Source of the DNA: Branchiostoma floridae
Taxonomy: Eukaryota > Chordata > Leptocardii > Amphioxiformes > Branchiostomatidae
DNA length: 64,000 nt
Assembly: GCF_000003815.2 (NCBI RefSeq)
Contig: NC_049980.1
Location: 23,783,932 to 23,847,931 of the forward strand
Direction: 5' to 3'
Shown here in pieces: positions 28,471-41,400 of the stretch. A program made the translations under genes and the position numbers. Position 1 is the stretch's first letter. Each line of letters starts with the position of its first letter. The notes under the pieces are model-generated. The model saw nothing but the letters and a program-made list of their open reading frames with translations, ran no database searches and was not told the DNA's origin.

Positions 28471-29928
28471 GTGAACGCGATTGTAAAAATTGTACTGTAT
28501 GACAGTACACAGCAGCTGGTACGTAGCTAGCAGACATCGAATGTACCCCATCATATGCACCTTCATTTACGGATGACACTCAGCAAGTTACGGTCTTTCT
28601 TTTATAGCATATATACATATGTTTACCAGACTCACCCGTCCACGGAAGTAACGTTGATTTTTTTTCTTTTAAACTGCGTGTAGTGAAAGTCCAGTAAAAG
28701 TTACATTTACTTGTTCTATTGAGCCGCTCCATTAATTGTTTCTTTATAGGAAGTCTGAGATGCATTTTGGCCCGCTTTCCTAATATCAGCATTGACTTTC
28801 ACGGCTTATCAATGCAATGTTTGAATTGTGTACAACACTTACCCTTTATCCCGTATACTGACTATAGGTCGTTATCCCCAGAGCTTTAGCTTTATTTGAT
28901 GAAATAAATTCTGTGATGGATTAAGCTTTTGTGAAAGCCTTGTACCTCATTGCAGGTCGGCCAACCGAAACGGTGTTCAAGTACATGACGTACTATGGTG
29001 TGACATTTCACGTTCGCGTGTTCTCAATGTGAAATAGAGGTGAATTGTATGCTAGAATTTGATCATTTAATTGACTTTGAGTCCAAATTGCATTTCAACC
29101 CGAAAGTGATCTCACTCGTAACGTCCCATTCACTGGTCTAATCTCGATCGGTAATCTTCATGACAGACGACGCACAGAAGTAGATTAGCAAGCAAATATC
29201 TGCGCGAATCTGTAACCCCGGTGTCCCAAAACGTAATTGCATTTGATGCGATATTACAAGCAACAGTCAATTCTGTTACGTTTACGGCATTGGAGTGTCG
29301 TCATTCTCTCACTATGCGCGAGTTTTGTTGTTGTTTTAACGAGCGCTCATGAGTGATAGCAGTCCTTGAAGGACGTTGGTTTATTGACAAAGTTACGGGC
29401 AAATTTTGCAAGCTCGTCAGAAGTCCTAATACTGTTCTTTACATCCGTTTCTACGAGCTAACTGCTGTGTCATTATGCTCTTTAGAATGAGCAAGGTTAA
29501 CGAGAAGCTCGAGATAAATCAGAGATACATCACCTTTTTTGACTGACTGACTGACTGTACGTTAGAATCAATTCAGAAAAACGGCAATTATGAACAGCGC
29601 CTCCGACTACCTTGTAGTCTAGTCGTTGTTTGTTTAGAATGAACCAGAGAGTCTCTTATGGGAAAGGGAGGATTGTTCACCCGCTCTCTTCATCTGCATA
29701 TCTGGTGATGTCATATCCTGCATCGTGAGCGTCGTATCAAAACAGTTCACGCTTGTCAAAGTGATTCTACAAAGAATGTGGACGGTACACCAAAAATTTC
29801 TATGTGTAAACTTTACTGACAAGAACCTACAGTACCTTAAAATTGGTTGTCTAGTGGTAGATCAACGGGGTGTGACAATAATAGGGTTGGTACTAACTTT
29901 CGCGAAAATAAATTTATCTCGAATCAGT

Positions 29929-30180
29929 TAAGCTCACTGAAGTGCTAGTATTCTACTGTTTGTGACAGAGAAGACACTATTTACACTAAATTACAGGTAC
30001 ATTGTACCGGGGAAATTCCACTAGCTCTTTCCGACAAGTGCAATGGGTAGTGGACCACGGCTTATATGTCCCCTCCGAAGGACTGCGACCCTTTATTAGT
30101 GTGCATATCGGGATTGGAACTCCCAACCTCTTGGTCCAGAGGCAGGTTAACTGCCCACTGGACTACAGACACTACGTTCG
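29929..30180 (-). mobile_element. tRNA-derived SINE copy
   Basis: On the minus strand the head reads GTAGTCCAGTGGGCAGTT (A-box-like), an anticodon-arm-like CCTCTGGACCAAGAGG and GGGAGTTCCAATCCCG (B-box-like). The tail ends GTCTTCTCTGTCAC, then CTTCAGTGAGCTTAAC. The same tail stands at 36.7 kb in the opposite orientation, so both belong to one family. Not a functional tRNA: the arm is one base short and no proper acceptor stem is seen. Confidence 0.75.
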
Positions 30181-31489
30181 TGGGAATTTTGGGAACAGCA
30201 GATGTCCTTAAATGTCTTACACCGTACGATCCCCATCTGTCTCCAGTTCACATCCGCGCATACATTAACACTCCTCACCCCTGTATGAAAGGCGGTCGTC
30301 AGCCGGCTTGATGGCCGTCCAATTTTCCCGCTTAATCCACCCGTGATTGCCCTGCCTTTGTATTCTGTAAAGACCTGCAATGAAACGCCGTTAAAATGAG
30401 ACTGGCTGCAGGCTGGAAGGAAGAACTTGCTAGTCTCTAATGTCTGTCCTATCACTTCCCCACACTTTCTTATGTTCAGCGCCATGGGTTAAGACAGAGA
30501 ACTGTTTCAATTCTATCTTTCTGAACGGAATATATAGATGATACGCTGGATACGCTGGATACGTACAATATAGGTCCTGTCCTTAGTGCTGAAAAAGTTC
30601 TTACTATTGTCCTTCTTTCACCAGAGTAAAAACTGCTGAAGTTTTGGTCGATTGATTGTGTTGTAGAGGAAAAAGGACTTGCGCTGTAAAATTACTGCAC
30701 AACAAATATCTGCACATGCCGAGAACTTCAATTACAAATTCGATAAATCGTGATTATGTATGCCTAACAGAGGATGTTCCGCGGTGAGCTGTTAGATGTA
30801 ATGTGTGGGCTATTCAATTAGAGGACCCTGGAGGAAGTCAGTCAAAGATTCTGACGACATGTCAGCAACACGTTCCCAGGTTTCCGTCGTTTCGTGTACA
30901 TCGCAGATCGAGATAAGCCATGTACAGGAAACTTCGCTAGTTGAGAATGGGTTTTAGATGCTCTATGAGGGTCTGGACGTTGTTTCCACTTCTTCTTATC
31001 TTCACGGGTCCTTGATAGCGGCGTCGCATTGTCTCACCCCCGGGCGCTCTCCCTTTCTTTCACTTTTATTCATTCATGTCTTTTAGTTTTATGGAATAAC
31101 CCAGCAGCTATTCATGAATATATCTTGTTACTTTGTCCCAGTAGGCGGTGTAACCTGCAGTTTCACATAACCACCCCTGAACTAGCTGAATGGCTTGGTA
31201 TTTGAACTTAACATACAAACAAACAAAACAAATACCTCTGCTAGCCGCGGTCCCCGACCACAACAGATTGTAGAACCATTAGAAAACAATTAGGGGAGAA
31301 ACATACCTTTGCTCATCAAAGGTCTAGTCCAATACGGTAGTGAGAAAGAACGATTAGTCACCTTATTGTCCATATACGTCATTTTCACTGACTTAAAAAT
31401 ATCTCAAATGTTGCGCCATGAGACGTTCCTAACATTGCAAGAGTACACTAGTCTAACGAAGGCTTCGTTTCTTTTGTCCCGTAGTTTAT

Positions 31490-31920
31490 TCCCCATGGAT
31501 CTTCCGAAATCTCCACGTCTTCTTCCCCCTCTACGTAGACAAAATGGTCGCTCCAGCTCCCCTCGTCAATCAAGTACGAAAAGGGCCTCCCCTGTTGCAG
31601 TAGCAGATGGTAGCACCCGTGCCACGCTCGCCGCGGGTCGCTCCAGGCGGGAAGACCTCCGTCCCGGTTCTGAGACGGAAGGTGGGAGACAATGCACCGC
31701 TGGGTCGTGTGGGTGTGAGGCGGTTCATTTACACTGCTGGCTGCGACACGAGAGCTGGGCAGCTGAAAAGTCTCTCCCTGTCGGACGGAAAGATACCGAC
31801 GTGGATTTCCACTTTGGATTGGAGCCCGGCCGGGAGGGCTGGCCGGGCGAGAGGGAAGGACAGGCCGGTGGGAAGCGGCACGAGTCCCGCTTTCCCAAGA
31901 TGGGAAGCTCCGAAGGTGAG
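31490..31920 (+). other. GC-rich segment with overlapping ORFs, possible orphan exon
   Basis: An ATG at 31607 directly after TAGCAG opens about 103 codons that end at AAG followed by GTGAGT, an ideal donor. Two other frames, including one on the minus strand, are also open here, which is expected of GC-rich DNA. No homology recognised. It may be a CpG-island-like first exon of a gene outside the window or chance. Confidence 0.2.
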
Positions 31921-32317
31921 TGAGTAGGCGCGGCTTCTCGTCCCAACTATTGCGCGCCATATGGTGAAGTAGTGGCTAAGTTGATATACGTGTTAAATCA
32001 TCACACGATCACCGGTAGAGCCTCGAGTCGTCCATGACTGTTTATCGAAGTGTTCTTTAGTATACGTAGAAGGTCGTTCCTACACCTGTTCCTGTGTCCC
32101 TCTATGTCACGCTATGACACGTCACACGACCGACGCGCAGCTGTATTTACGTTCGATATGAAAGAATGGGTCTGGGTCGATGACCTCGTGCACAACCCCA
32201 CTGTAGCAGCAGAAGTCCTATCAAACTTCGACCAAACAGCCAATATCTCGTCCTTGAATCGGAAGTTGCCCGTGCATTTAGCCCCTCTCTCTGAATATCG
32301 ATCACACCAGAGATAAG

Positions 32318-35300
32318 AGACGTTTCGCTGGTATTGTCCTTTATAGGATAGTCGTCAGGACAGGTGAAAGGATGTACAATGAGTATTTTATTCCTTTTCT
32401 GTGTAGCTTAGGCAATATGTTTCCACAATAAGCGAGACATGCATTTCTGTCCCTTTTCTATTTGCTATAAATTCTGTTCATGTTGTAGCTTCAGTCTGCG
32501 TTGCGTGTGTTGATGGCATTGTATTGGGTGAACTGGGCTGTCCTATTTCGGGTTTTCGATAAGAATAAGCTACCACTAGAAATTCTTTCACGTGAATAAA
32601 ACTGCCCTTTTGGCACATGGTATGTACTCAGTTTTGTAGCTTACGAAAAGTAATTAAGTTTTTGTCAGATTTTGTTTATCCAGCTATTTTACGGCACATT
32701 TTTGTACCCCAGTGCTGTAACGCTCATCGTGCTTTGTCAAGCTCGTGGCAGCTGAGCACTCTGCTTGTTATGGGTACGCTTCATATGCAGCCAAACATAA
32801 AGATACATTTAGCGACCTACTTTGCAAGTATATGTTATGTAACCAGCGCTAACGGTGGCCTGAGATAACAGCACAGACGTCCGCACGAGTGTACGCTACA
32901 GTAGACCAACGCAAGAGTATGAGAGGGTTGGGGCAGGGGTTGTCGGTACCGATCTGCTATCGGTACACTTTTGACTTGCCTTCCCATTCGCGTCTTCTTT
33001 ACTAGGATAGTCCTGATCTAATAACACCACTGTCACTGTCACTGATCAATTAGTCCCTGGGATGAAAAAGATAACGTCAATACAATGTTACACATCGATA
33101 AAAGTTGATATCATTTCGTAACTAACAATAGTAAATCATAAGGAGAATGATCCGGCAGAAGATAGATGCCTTACTTTGACCATCGATAGTCTCTGTATTT
33201 GCCATCGTAGTTTCGCCGTTCTTGCCAGGTGCTAATAGCAAACAATAGTACAGTGGATATTTTTGACTTAAGGTGATGTTGCTCTGTTTAAATAGTCTTC
33301 ATTTAGATATTTCTTTCTCGCCTAACATTTCCATGACACTGTTTTGATCCCACCTGTTTGTGAATGCAGTCTGATGCCGTGATCAAATTGATTGCAGTGC
33401 TCATATATTATACTTTATCGTGATCTACGTGTCTAAAGTAATGCTCTCCCATAATGATATGGTCTTGCATACCCATCTTTAAGCGGAACAGACAAGCCTT
33501 CCCGCCCCGAGCGCCAAGCCCATCATTTCAATGTCGTTCACAGTCTGATATGTTCTCCATCACTTAACCCTCCTGATTTGTAGACTGGGAGCGAAATAGG
33601 GAGAGAACATCTAAGCGCAGAGTGTTTATTAGATTAAGCCCGTGGAAATGTGTGGGCAGTGCTAAAATGTTGTCAGGGGTCATCCGTATATCAGACAAGA
33701 AGCTTCGGCGAAAACATTTTTGCCATTTTTCTATGGATTCTTTCATTAAATAAATTGAATCTCCTTAGATAATGCTGGCACCAAAGCAGAATGCTAAGGA
33801 GTACTGAAAAAAAGCTTTTGACTGGACCTCTGTAGCGTCGTTATTTGCTTGAAGCAATAAAGACAGACGTTTTATTCTGTGATGTATGACGACTCTAGTA
33901 GCGTATTGCTGTGCATGAAAACCGGATTAATTGAACTCAATTTGAAGTGCTGTATTAATTGGACGTTTTGGAAGATGAGACATAAAGACTTGCATCAGCT
34001 TCGAGCACTGAAATTGCCATTCTTAGAAAAATAGTCGGCAATCATCAGTCTGAAACCAAGCAACAAGGGACCCCAAGCCCACCTGGCGGGCTTTACTTTG
34101 TTCCCTCCGCAGGGACTCCCTAATTGGACGCTCCCGCTAACAAAGTCCATCAGTGGGTTGAGTAAATACAACCATCAATACTGGACTGACAGAGACGCAG
34201 AAACAACAGATGTCCCTGTACACTATGTTTTGAGATAATCAACCAGCCATAGCAGACGTCACATATCGATTGTGCTGGTTCAACAGGAAATTATACAATA
34301 ATTGCCCCTATACATTGTGTCATTGGGATGCGAGGTGATGTCGCTGTTTGATGCGACATGCAAGGTTTTAGCCTGGCAAAAACACACCTAAATCTGACTA
34401 TACAAAACGTGTCAAGCAACTCGATAATTTCTCTCACGTGTCAGACATATCACTTAGCATAACCGATTAAAGATAGTGCACGCTGCTGTCAATTGCTGAT
34501 GGATGGTGGTGGAAGCTATCCTCAGTCACTGATGAACGATAGTGTATACTTTGCCCAATCACGGATAAAAGAAGTTGGATTCTATCTAAAACGTCTGACT
34601 CTTGGATCATTTTGTCCGGGTACGTGATTTTTGGGTACTATGCAATGTTCTACTGGATGCCTCACCTTAATTGACACACCTATATTTGGTTACAACCATG
34701 TGTAGTATGAGATAGAATCATCATCAATACCGCTAAGTCTCTTCCGTCTCCGACGTCTATCACACTATTCATGAGAATTGTATCAAATTAAGCTTCGGAA
34801 AACTGAATGGGATCATATTTTGGAAATGTCAGGTCCCTATATCTGTATGTTGAACTTTATATCGGTAGACGGAATGGACGGAACCTCCATGAATTTGTCT
34901 ACCCATCCACGTACATCATCACTCCAACTTAATTGCATGGCAACGAAGCAATGAGCTTTCCATGATGCGAGCTTTCCAACACCCTTGGGAATACATCGCC
35001 ACATACGACTTCGACATGCACGCACCACACCAGCACCCACCCATGCATGTTGATGACATGTCACTTTCCTGCCAGGAGTGCTGAGCACTGTTATGTTGGA
35101 TGCAGATGCTCATGCATGTCATTTTCATGAACACGACATGACAACTGCACTTAGATTGGCACCTCCATGCTTTTACTGGCTTAACAGATAACTGGCTATG
35201 GCCCAGAGGGACGACACGCACTGGATTACTGTCCAGATGGAGACACCTTCTGTGCGCCAAGATGTTGCTGCTTTTGTAGTGAAATGTCTTTATTGCAAGC

Positions 35301-36640
35301 ATCAATCTTATTTTGATTCAGAAACAAGTCTCAGACTCTACATGACCAAACCGCTAGCGACATCCTTTGCGTACCCGACGGATTTGGCAAGCGTTTACGA
35401 GCAACTGAAATTTTCTTCATGCTAATACAACAGCTCCGCTGGGTCTCGTCATATAAAGATACCAATTTCACAAATTGATGTCACCGTTAGATAAGCTTTA
35501 GGCACAGCGTTGTGCGGTACATATCTATATAGACTGATTACCATGTATATTGCCTACTGTTGCGCTAGTTTTGCCAAACTGAGTGGTGACAAAATTACCT
35601 TGTATCATACGTTTAATAGCATGTTACACTTTTTAATTTATAACATTTAGATTTTATGAGAATTGCTATTAATTGTTCGTACTTTGTAATTGCTAATAAA
35701 GAAGCAATATAGAATTGACATTTCTAACATTCGCTTACGTATTTCTTTGTCGCTAATACTAAATGAACACAACTTGAATCATGAGCATTGGGATATAGAT
35801 ATCAGATAAGTTGTAGATGCTTTGTGGTTTGGATTCCACGGTTTGTACCTACCATACTATCAAACATCTTTAACGTTTCCCACCCCACCTGATGGGGCAG
35901 TTCAGGGGAAGTTTAGAGGCTGAGGTGATGTTTGAACCCGTGGTAAGAATTAAGACTGAAATATATCGGGCCCAGACGAGGGACTGTGCTGTGTGGGTCT
36001 GGTCTGGATAAATGGCTCTGATAAGGCAATTATTTACGTCGTGATAGATGTCCTAGTCTCGTCGTGCTTTTGAACCTTCCTCATGTGACTGCACAATTAT
36101 CGCTTATCATGCCCATCAGTTTCTCAACCCTCCCTCAGTCGATTAGTATACTCCCAGCAAGGTAGATAGAGTTAGCCCGGGCAAAGGTTTTTGGATCACG
36201 ATTACTGACGTCATATTGACGTCTTTGAAAAGAGTCTCCACTCAGAATGGAATGACGTCACCAAGTACAAGTCGCCTCTGTGAAGTCAGGCCAGCGTCAT
36301 CTCAGGGAAACCCTACTTCACTGAACTGAACAAAAACGCACCGAGGATACAGAGGTTGTTACCGGTCCCCAGAGACATGTTGCCGATAACTAAATTATCA
36401 TACTGCATGCAGCTATTCCACTGTGGCCACATTTCAATGTTTAACTGGTCGCGCTGACACGACCAAAGCGACACATAGACAAAATATGTTTGATGAACTA
36501 CAGATTAGATTCAATCACCTGACGCCAGAGAGACGTAAAAAATTGATGGAGCCAGGCGTGCTTCTTGGAAATACCTGTTAAAGGAGGTTTGTATTAACGG
36601 TTACATGGTGCGCGTAATACAGGTTACTGCTCCTTATTCT
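32318..36640. other. Non-coding interval
   Basis: No supported gene or repeat. Contains a TGACGTCA cluster at 36206-36260 and many TAAT-type words; no coding-like ORF. Confidence 0.5.
36206..36260. promoter_or_regulatory. Cluster of CRE-type sites
   Basis: TGACGTCA at 36206-36213, TTGACGTC at 36216-36223 and TGACGTCA at 36253-36260: two perfect palindromic CREB/ATF sites and a near match within 55 bases. Binding is inferred from sequence only. Confidence 0.4.
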
Positions 36641-36659
36641 TACTTTCTTGACCAAGTAG

Positions 36660-36757
36660 CCGTGAGTTTGAACCCCTACCGCGCCGTTCACCCGGCAATG
36701 TCTTCTCTATGACGACCACTGTAAAGAGTCCTTCTTCAGTGAGCTTAACCCACTTTT
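36660..36757 (+). mobile_element. tRNA-derived SINE fragment, same family as 29.9-30.2 kb
   Basis: GTGAGTTTGAACCCCT at 36661-36676 is B-box-like. It is followed by GGCAATGTCTTCTCTATGAC and CTTCAGTGAGCTTAAC, the tail shared with the minus-strand copy near 29929. The A-box end is degraded or missing. Confidence 0.65.
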
Positions 36758-37819
36758 ACATAAGATCACTGTCTCCAAAACGTATCACAATATTGGCACC
36801 AACGAAGAATCATTTAAATATTGGATAAACCACCATCACATTATAAACCAATATGGCACATCACACGGTTTTGTCTATTACCATTCTATCACTTTTAGAA
36901 AGGGAAATTAAAACAGACTCGGCGTTTAAAAAGAAGAAGCGTAAAACAGATCAAAGTTATTACCTCGGGTATTGATATGAGTAATAACGCACAGCCCTTC
37001 GCTGATTGCCATGCCACATATGTTAAACATATTACTCCAAATGTATTGTTTAGTGCAATAATTCCCATCCAGTAGGTTTAAGCCCAAGCTTGTAACTACG
37101 CACTTTGTTAAGTTAAATTTCAGGGAGCACCGCCCAGTGTAACCCAGCTTACAGAATACATCAAGGGGACGAATGAAGGCGACATCACACAGACAGATGA
37201 ATACTTTATCAAAATGTTTGAAATCCCCTTGCACGATTCTGAATCAACATGTCAGAGGTGCCGACCTATCTTTGCCCCGAAAATGCTGATAGCGTCGCCT
37301 ATACTTTGAAAGCGCCAGTATAATTTTGCCGCTACAAGGTGCGGTTTTCCGCTATGATCTGCAGGGACAGAACACCCTGCGCCGCGCCGGGGGATAACGT
37401 GGGTCACACGTGAAGCACAGGGGCACAAAATGCATCTACGGGAATATGTTACAACATGTCAGATTAACTTAATTAACAGCAAGTTATCTGCAAACGTAAC
37501 CTTGCAACTTTCAAGCAGGATGTAGTGCGATCCCTCTCAAATCTTGCCGTACAGTTTGCTAGCTATGCACATAATGTACATATAAACAGAACGAGAAAGT
37601 AACTATAGGCAGTGATCAAAAGAAGCTCCAGGGAAGAAAGTTTGCACAGGTGTCAAATCTGCATAGGAACCCAGAATTACAAACTCGTTTCATGTCCTGA
37701 ATTGAACCGCTGTAACTCTTCAACACAGATGATAAGGCAGTGGGATTGTCATATCAAAATGTGAAAATACACATCTAATAGAGTCGATTCCATATTACCG
37801 AGAGGGTGTTTCTTGCCAT

Positions 37820-38470
37820 TTGTTCCAACATTTTGGAAATCTTTGTAACAATCTAACTGTGATGAGTAACTGTTTAGAACTATTTATAACATCTATGTGA
37901 CGTTCTAAATATTTCTATAGTATTCAAACATGTTAGAAACATTTCTAACATCAAATGCATTAGCATTATTTCTGTTAGTTTCTAAACTGTTCCAACATAG
38001 ATGCATCATTTGTGATCACATGTTCGAACATGGAAACAATATGATGAAACTGGGTCAGTGGGCTGGGAAGAGGGCAATTCACACATCCCTGCCAAGTGCA
38101 GGAAATTATGTCTGTCTGCCACCTTCTCACAAAAGACTCACCAGTGTATACTAAAGAAAGTCTAAAAATACAAGAGCCAAACAAAGGACCAAGCTTAGCA
38201 GCTTTGTTTATGGGGTTAATAAAAGTTTTTATGGAGGGAAAAAATGACACAAAATGTTGGAACATGTTGGAACAGTAACAAATCACATAGATGTTTGAAA
38301 ATTGTTCTAAATAAAGAGATAATTATATCATTACTTTCCCAAATGTTCCAACAAATATAAAAAGGTTTAAACATGTTTAAACTTTCATTTTGAAATGTTT
38401 GAACAATTTCGAACTTTAGTGACTGAAATGTTCTTTTACTCAAAATAGTTCAAACTTATTACAAATATTA
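37820..38470. repeat. Region dense in GTTCNAACA-type words with partial inverted symmetry
   Basis: TGTTCCAACA, TGTTCGAACA, TTTCTAACA and their reverse complements recur about every 10-30 bases. AACATCTATGTGA (left) matches TCACATAGATGTT (right) in inverted orientation. It resembles a large diverged fold-back element with a simple internal repeat. Confidence 0.5.
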
Positions 38471-41400
38471 TTTCCAAACCATCTCGGTGACTTGGAATTG
38501 ACTCTAGTTAGCAAAACTACTTTGGGATAGAAGATTTCTAGTATACATTGTCTGTAGATCTTTTCAACAACTGTAGTAAGACGTAAGCGTAGCAGGTACT
38601 GTGAAACAGAACACTCAGGTTGGGTGTTGTGAGGCCTGATTGAATCATGTCTGTGTTGTCCCTGTGACTGGTCGGTCATCTCCCTTGGTAGTCGGGCAAT
38701 CAACCACAAGGCAATATTGGCCTGCAAATGGTCATGTATGGCGTAAAAGGATTTATAAGCAGCATACGTTGTTAAAAAGGTGGTCGTAGGCAGTTTGTCA
38801 AAGATCCTGGAAGAACTTAAGCATGTAGAGCCACTTGCGACATGGACTTCAAAGAAAGGTTACCCGGAATTTCCATTGGCTGTCACCTTGCATGGTCGAC
38901 CCATCTCACATCTGCTTGATCTGCACAAGTGCCCGAGACCGTATGATATTGCACGCCGAAACAAACCACGTCGTCCTTTTGTGTAGCAGATGTTTAGGAG
39001 CTTCGCAAAAGTCTGACGATTCGAGTCACGTAGTACGACAATATCAGTGAGCTACTCTCTGTGCGTAAGATTCAACAGTATCTTAGTCGTTTGAATATCC
39101 CGGCACCGTTTCCGAACTGTTTGGGGTTCTGGGAATAGCAACAAATCTTGCCTTCACTTTATCCAATATGATATAGTGAAATTCAATTCTTGCCAGTGCG
39201 GAGAGAGGCTTTAAGTGTTTCCTCGACAGGTTGGCATGGTACACTGCGCGAGACCTACATGTCTGACCCGTATTCCATTACAGCTCTAGTAAGAATCTTC
39301 ATAATTACCATATATCCATGACGAATATAGCGCTGAAATAACAATTAGTAACATTGTTTTAATTTTATTGACTTACAAACGCGACTCGTTTCTAGCACAC
39401 TGTTTTAAATACTGATCTACATTAAGTTAACAAGCTATGCATTGCTTCAAATCGTACGTCAACACAGAATTTAATTGATGTTATTGAAGGTGATATTTAA
39501 AGCGCACACGTTGCTGTACGTGTTGTCCAGATCAGTTGCATTTTGCTGGCGACTTTTGTTTCGTACCTTGATTCCCAGACGTTCGTCTGACAAACAAAGT
39601 CTGTGGTATATGTTTTAATCATGATTACCACACAACACGGCTGGGTCTAAAAGTGGCCGCGCCATTTTTGACAGAAACCCCAAAAAGACCGGTCTAGATA
39701 AAGTTTTCAGATGAAGAGTGACTTTGGTGATAGTCGTATATCAAACCGAGGTTTTCCATGATCTTTCAGCATGGAACTAGTTATCAGTCTGTAACAGCTG
39801 TACCAAGTCGGTCTGTGGTGGTCGATGAAGTGACAACATACAAGGTAGTAACAACTGAGAGGAAACTGTATCGACCCAGAACCAGCCGTTTAAGATACAC
39901 ACTTTTCTAAAGGGTAACCTCTTACACTGCCGATACTGACCCAAACATACTTCCACCTTGATTCTATCACGAGATCAGGGTAGCTTTTGACCTGAATTGT
40001 CAGAAAGCCGGGATATTGTTTGACCCAGGACCCCAGCTAAGTGCATCTACATCGATATGCAAGAGACGGGGAGTCACCCGAGATGGATGTCTGACTGAGA
40101 AGTGAAGAAAGACAGTATTGGAACGTACGTTACAACCAGGATACTGCAACACGCTTTGCTCTTAGCTGTTTACAAGAGAAACAGTAAGGCTATGAGATTA
40201 AGGAATCCTCCGAAATATCCAATGTATACTTTCAAAATGATATCAATTTATAGGTAGGCGCATACGTGGACAGATTTTGCCTAACGACTTTGATACTAAC
40301 TTTCCAAACTTGAGAGTCTTTTTTCTAAAGTTACATGTCAACATGTCTCATGAAGCGACTCTGTTTTAGGTCGGGCACTCATGCATGTTATTTGTCGTCA
40401 CCAGAGAAGTGTGACGTAAGGTGGAATGACATCTAAACCTGCTATGGAAGAGCTCGTGGGATTCTGGCTGACTTTTGCATCGGTAGTATCATCTGATATA
40501 AATGATACATGTCCGCTCAGGTGTCCATAAGGATATGAAGTATAACAGCCGTGTTTCAGCACCAAGGACAGGGGACGCTGTGAGGAAATCATTGAAATTG
40601 TGGCTTTAGCAACTCCATACGTCGATGCATTGAGAATGAAGATGAGACAGAAAACGAAATAGTTCAAGTGTTGCTGTGCCCAAGTTGCATCATTGCCAAC
40701 GGTTGAGGTTTGCCCGTTAGTAATCGAGTACAGCCTCTCTCCTCCCATGAACGATGTATCAAGAAGGCCGTTATATCAAACGGACACATATTTGCCAATA
40801 GCTGGGCTATTGGCCTTTGGAATCGAGCCCCACACATTGAAATGCGCACCATAACGGCCATCAAAGTACGCGGTGGGCCCGTACCTAACGCGATTCCGCT
40901 CCACAAAGGCGTCCATAGATTGCCGTGCAGTAATAGCGAACACTGAAGTGACAACATCCTGTAAGCCTTCATCAGTACAGAAAATGGCCGAGAATATCCT
41001 TGTAGTATACCGGCAGACGGATATTGTCCCATTGCGAGCATTACAGAAGATATGAGTGTGTGATTGTACTGACGATAAACGCGATGCTGGTTGATGTCAG
41101 TTGATGCCATTTTACAAGCGTTGGCCATTGCCTTCTGAATGGGTTAGAACGTAAGCTGAACGGTGGATCCTTACAGCAGCTATTTCATATAGAGAACAAT
41201 AATTTTCTCCATTGAGATGCAGTGGCAGTATCTTCCATAAAATAACTTGGCCGTTTCAGGTAGGAATTTCGCTGTGGTAAGTAGTGTTTACAATGCAGAT
41301 AGAATACCGATTCTTGAATAAGTGTTCAGATAGAATGGCGGTTAGCAGAGCTAAAGCAAGCTCGCGCGTTTTATGTGAAAGCACGACAAGCGCCAATTCA

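Noticed and set aside
31448-31960. 170-codon minus-strand ORF
   Set aside because: Three frames are open over this GC-rich stretch, so openness alone is not evidence; it has no domain I recognise.
35935-35955. Isolated B-box-like GTTTGAACCCG
   Set aside because: No A-box at tRNA spacing and no shared tail with the SINE copies.
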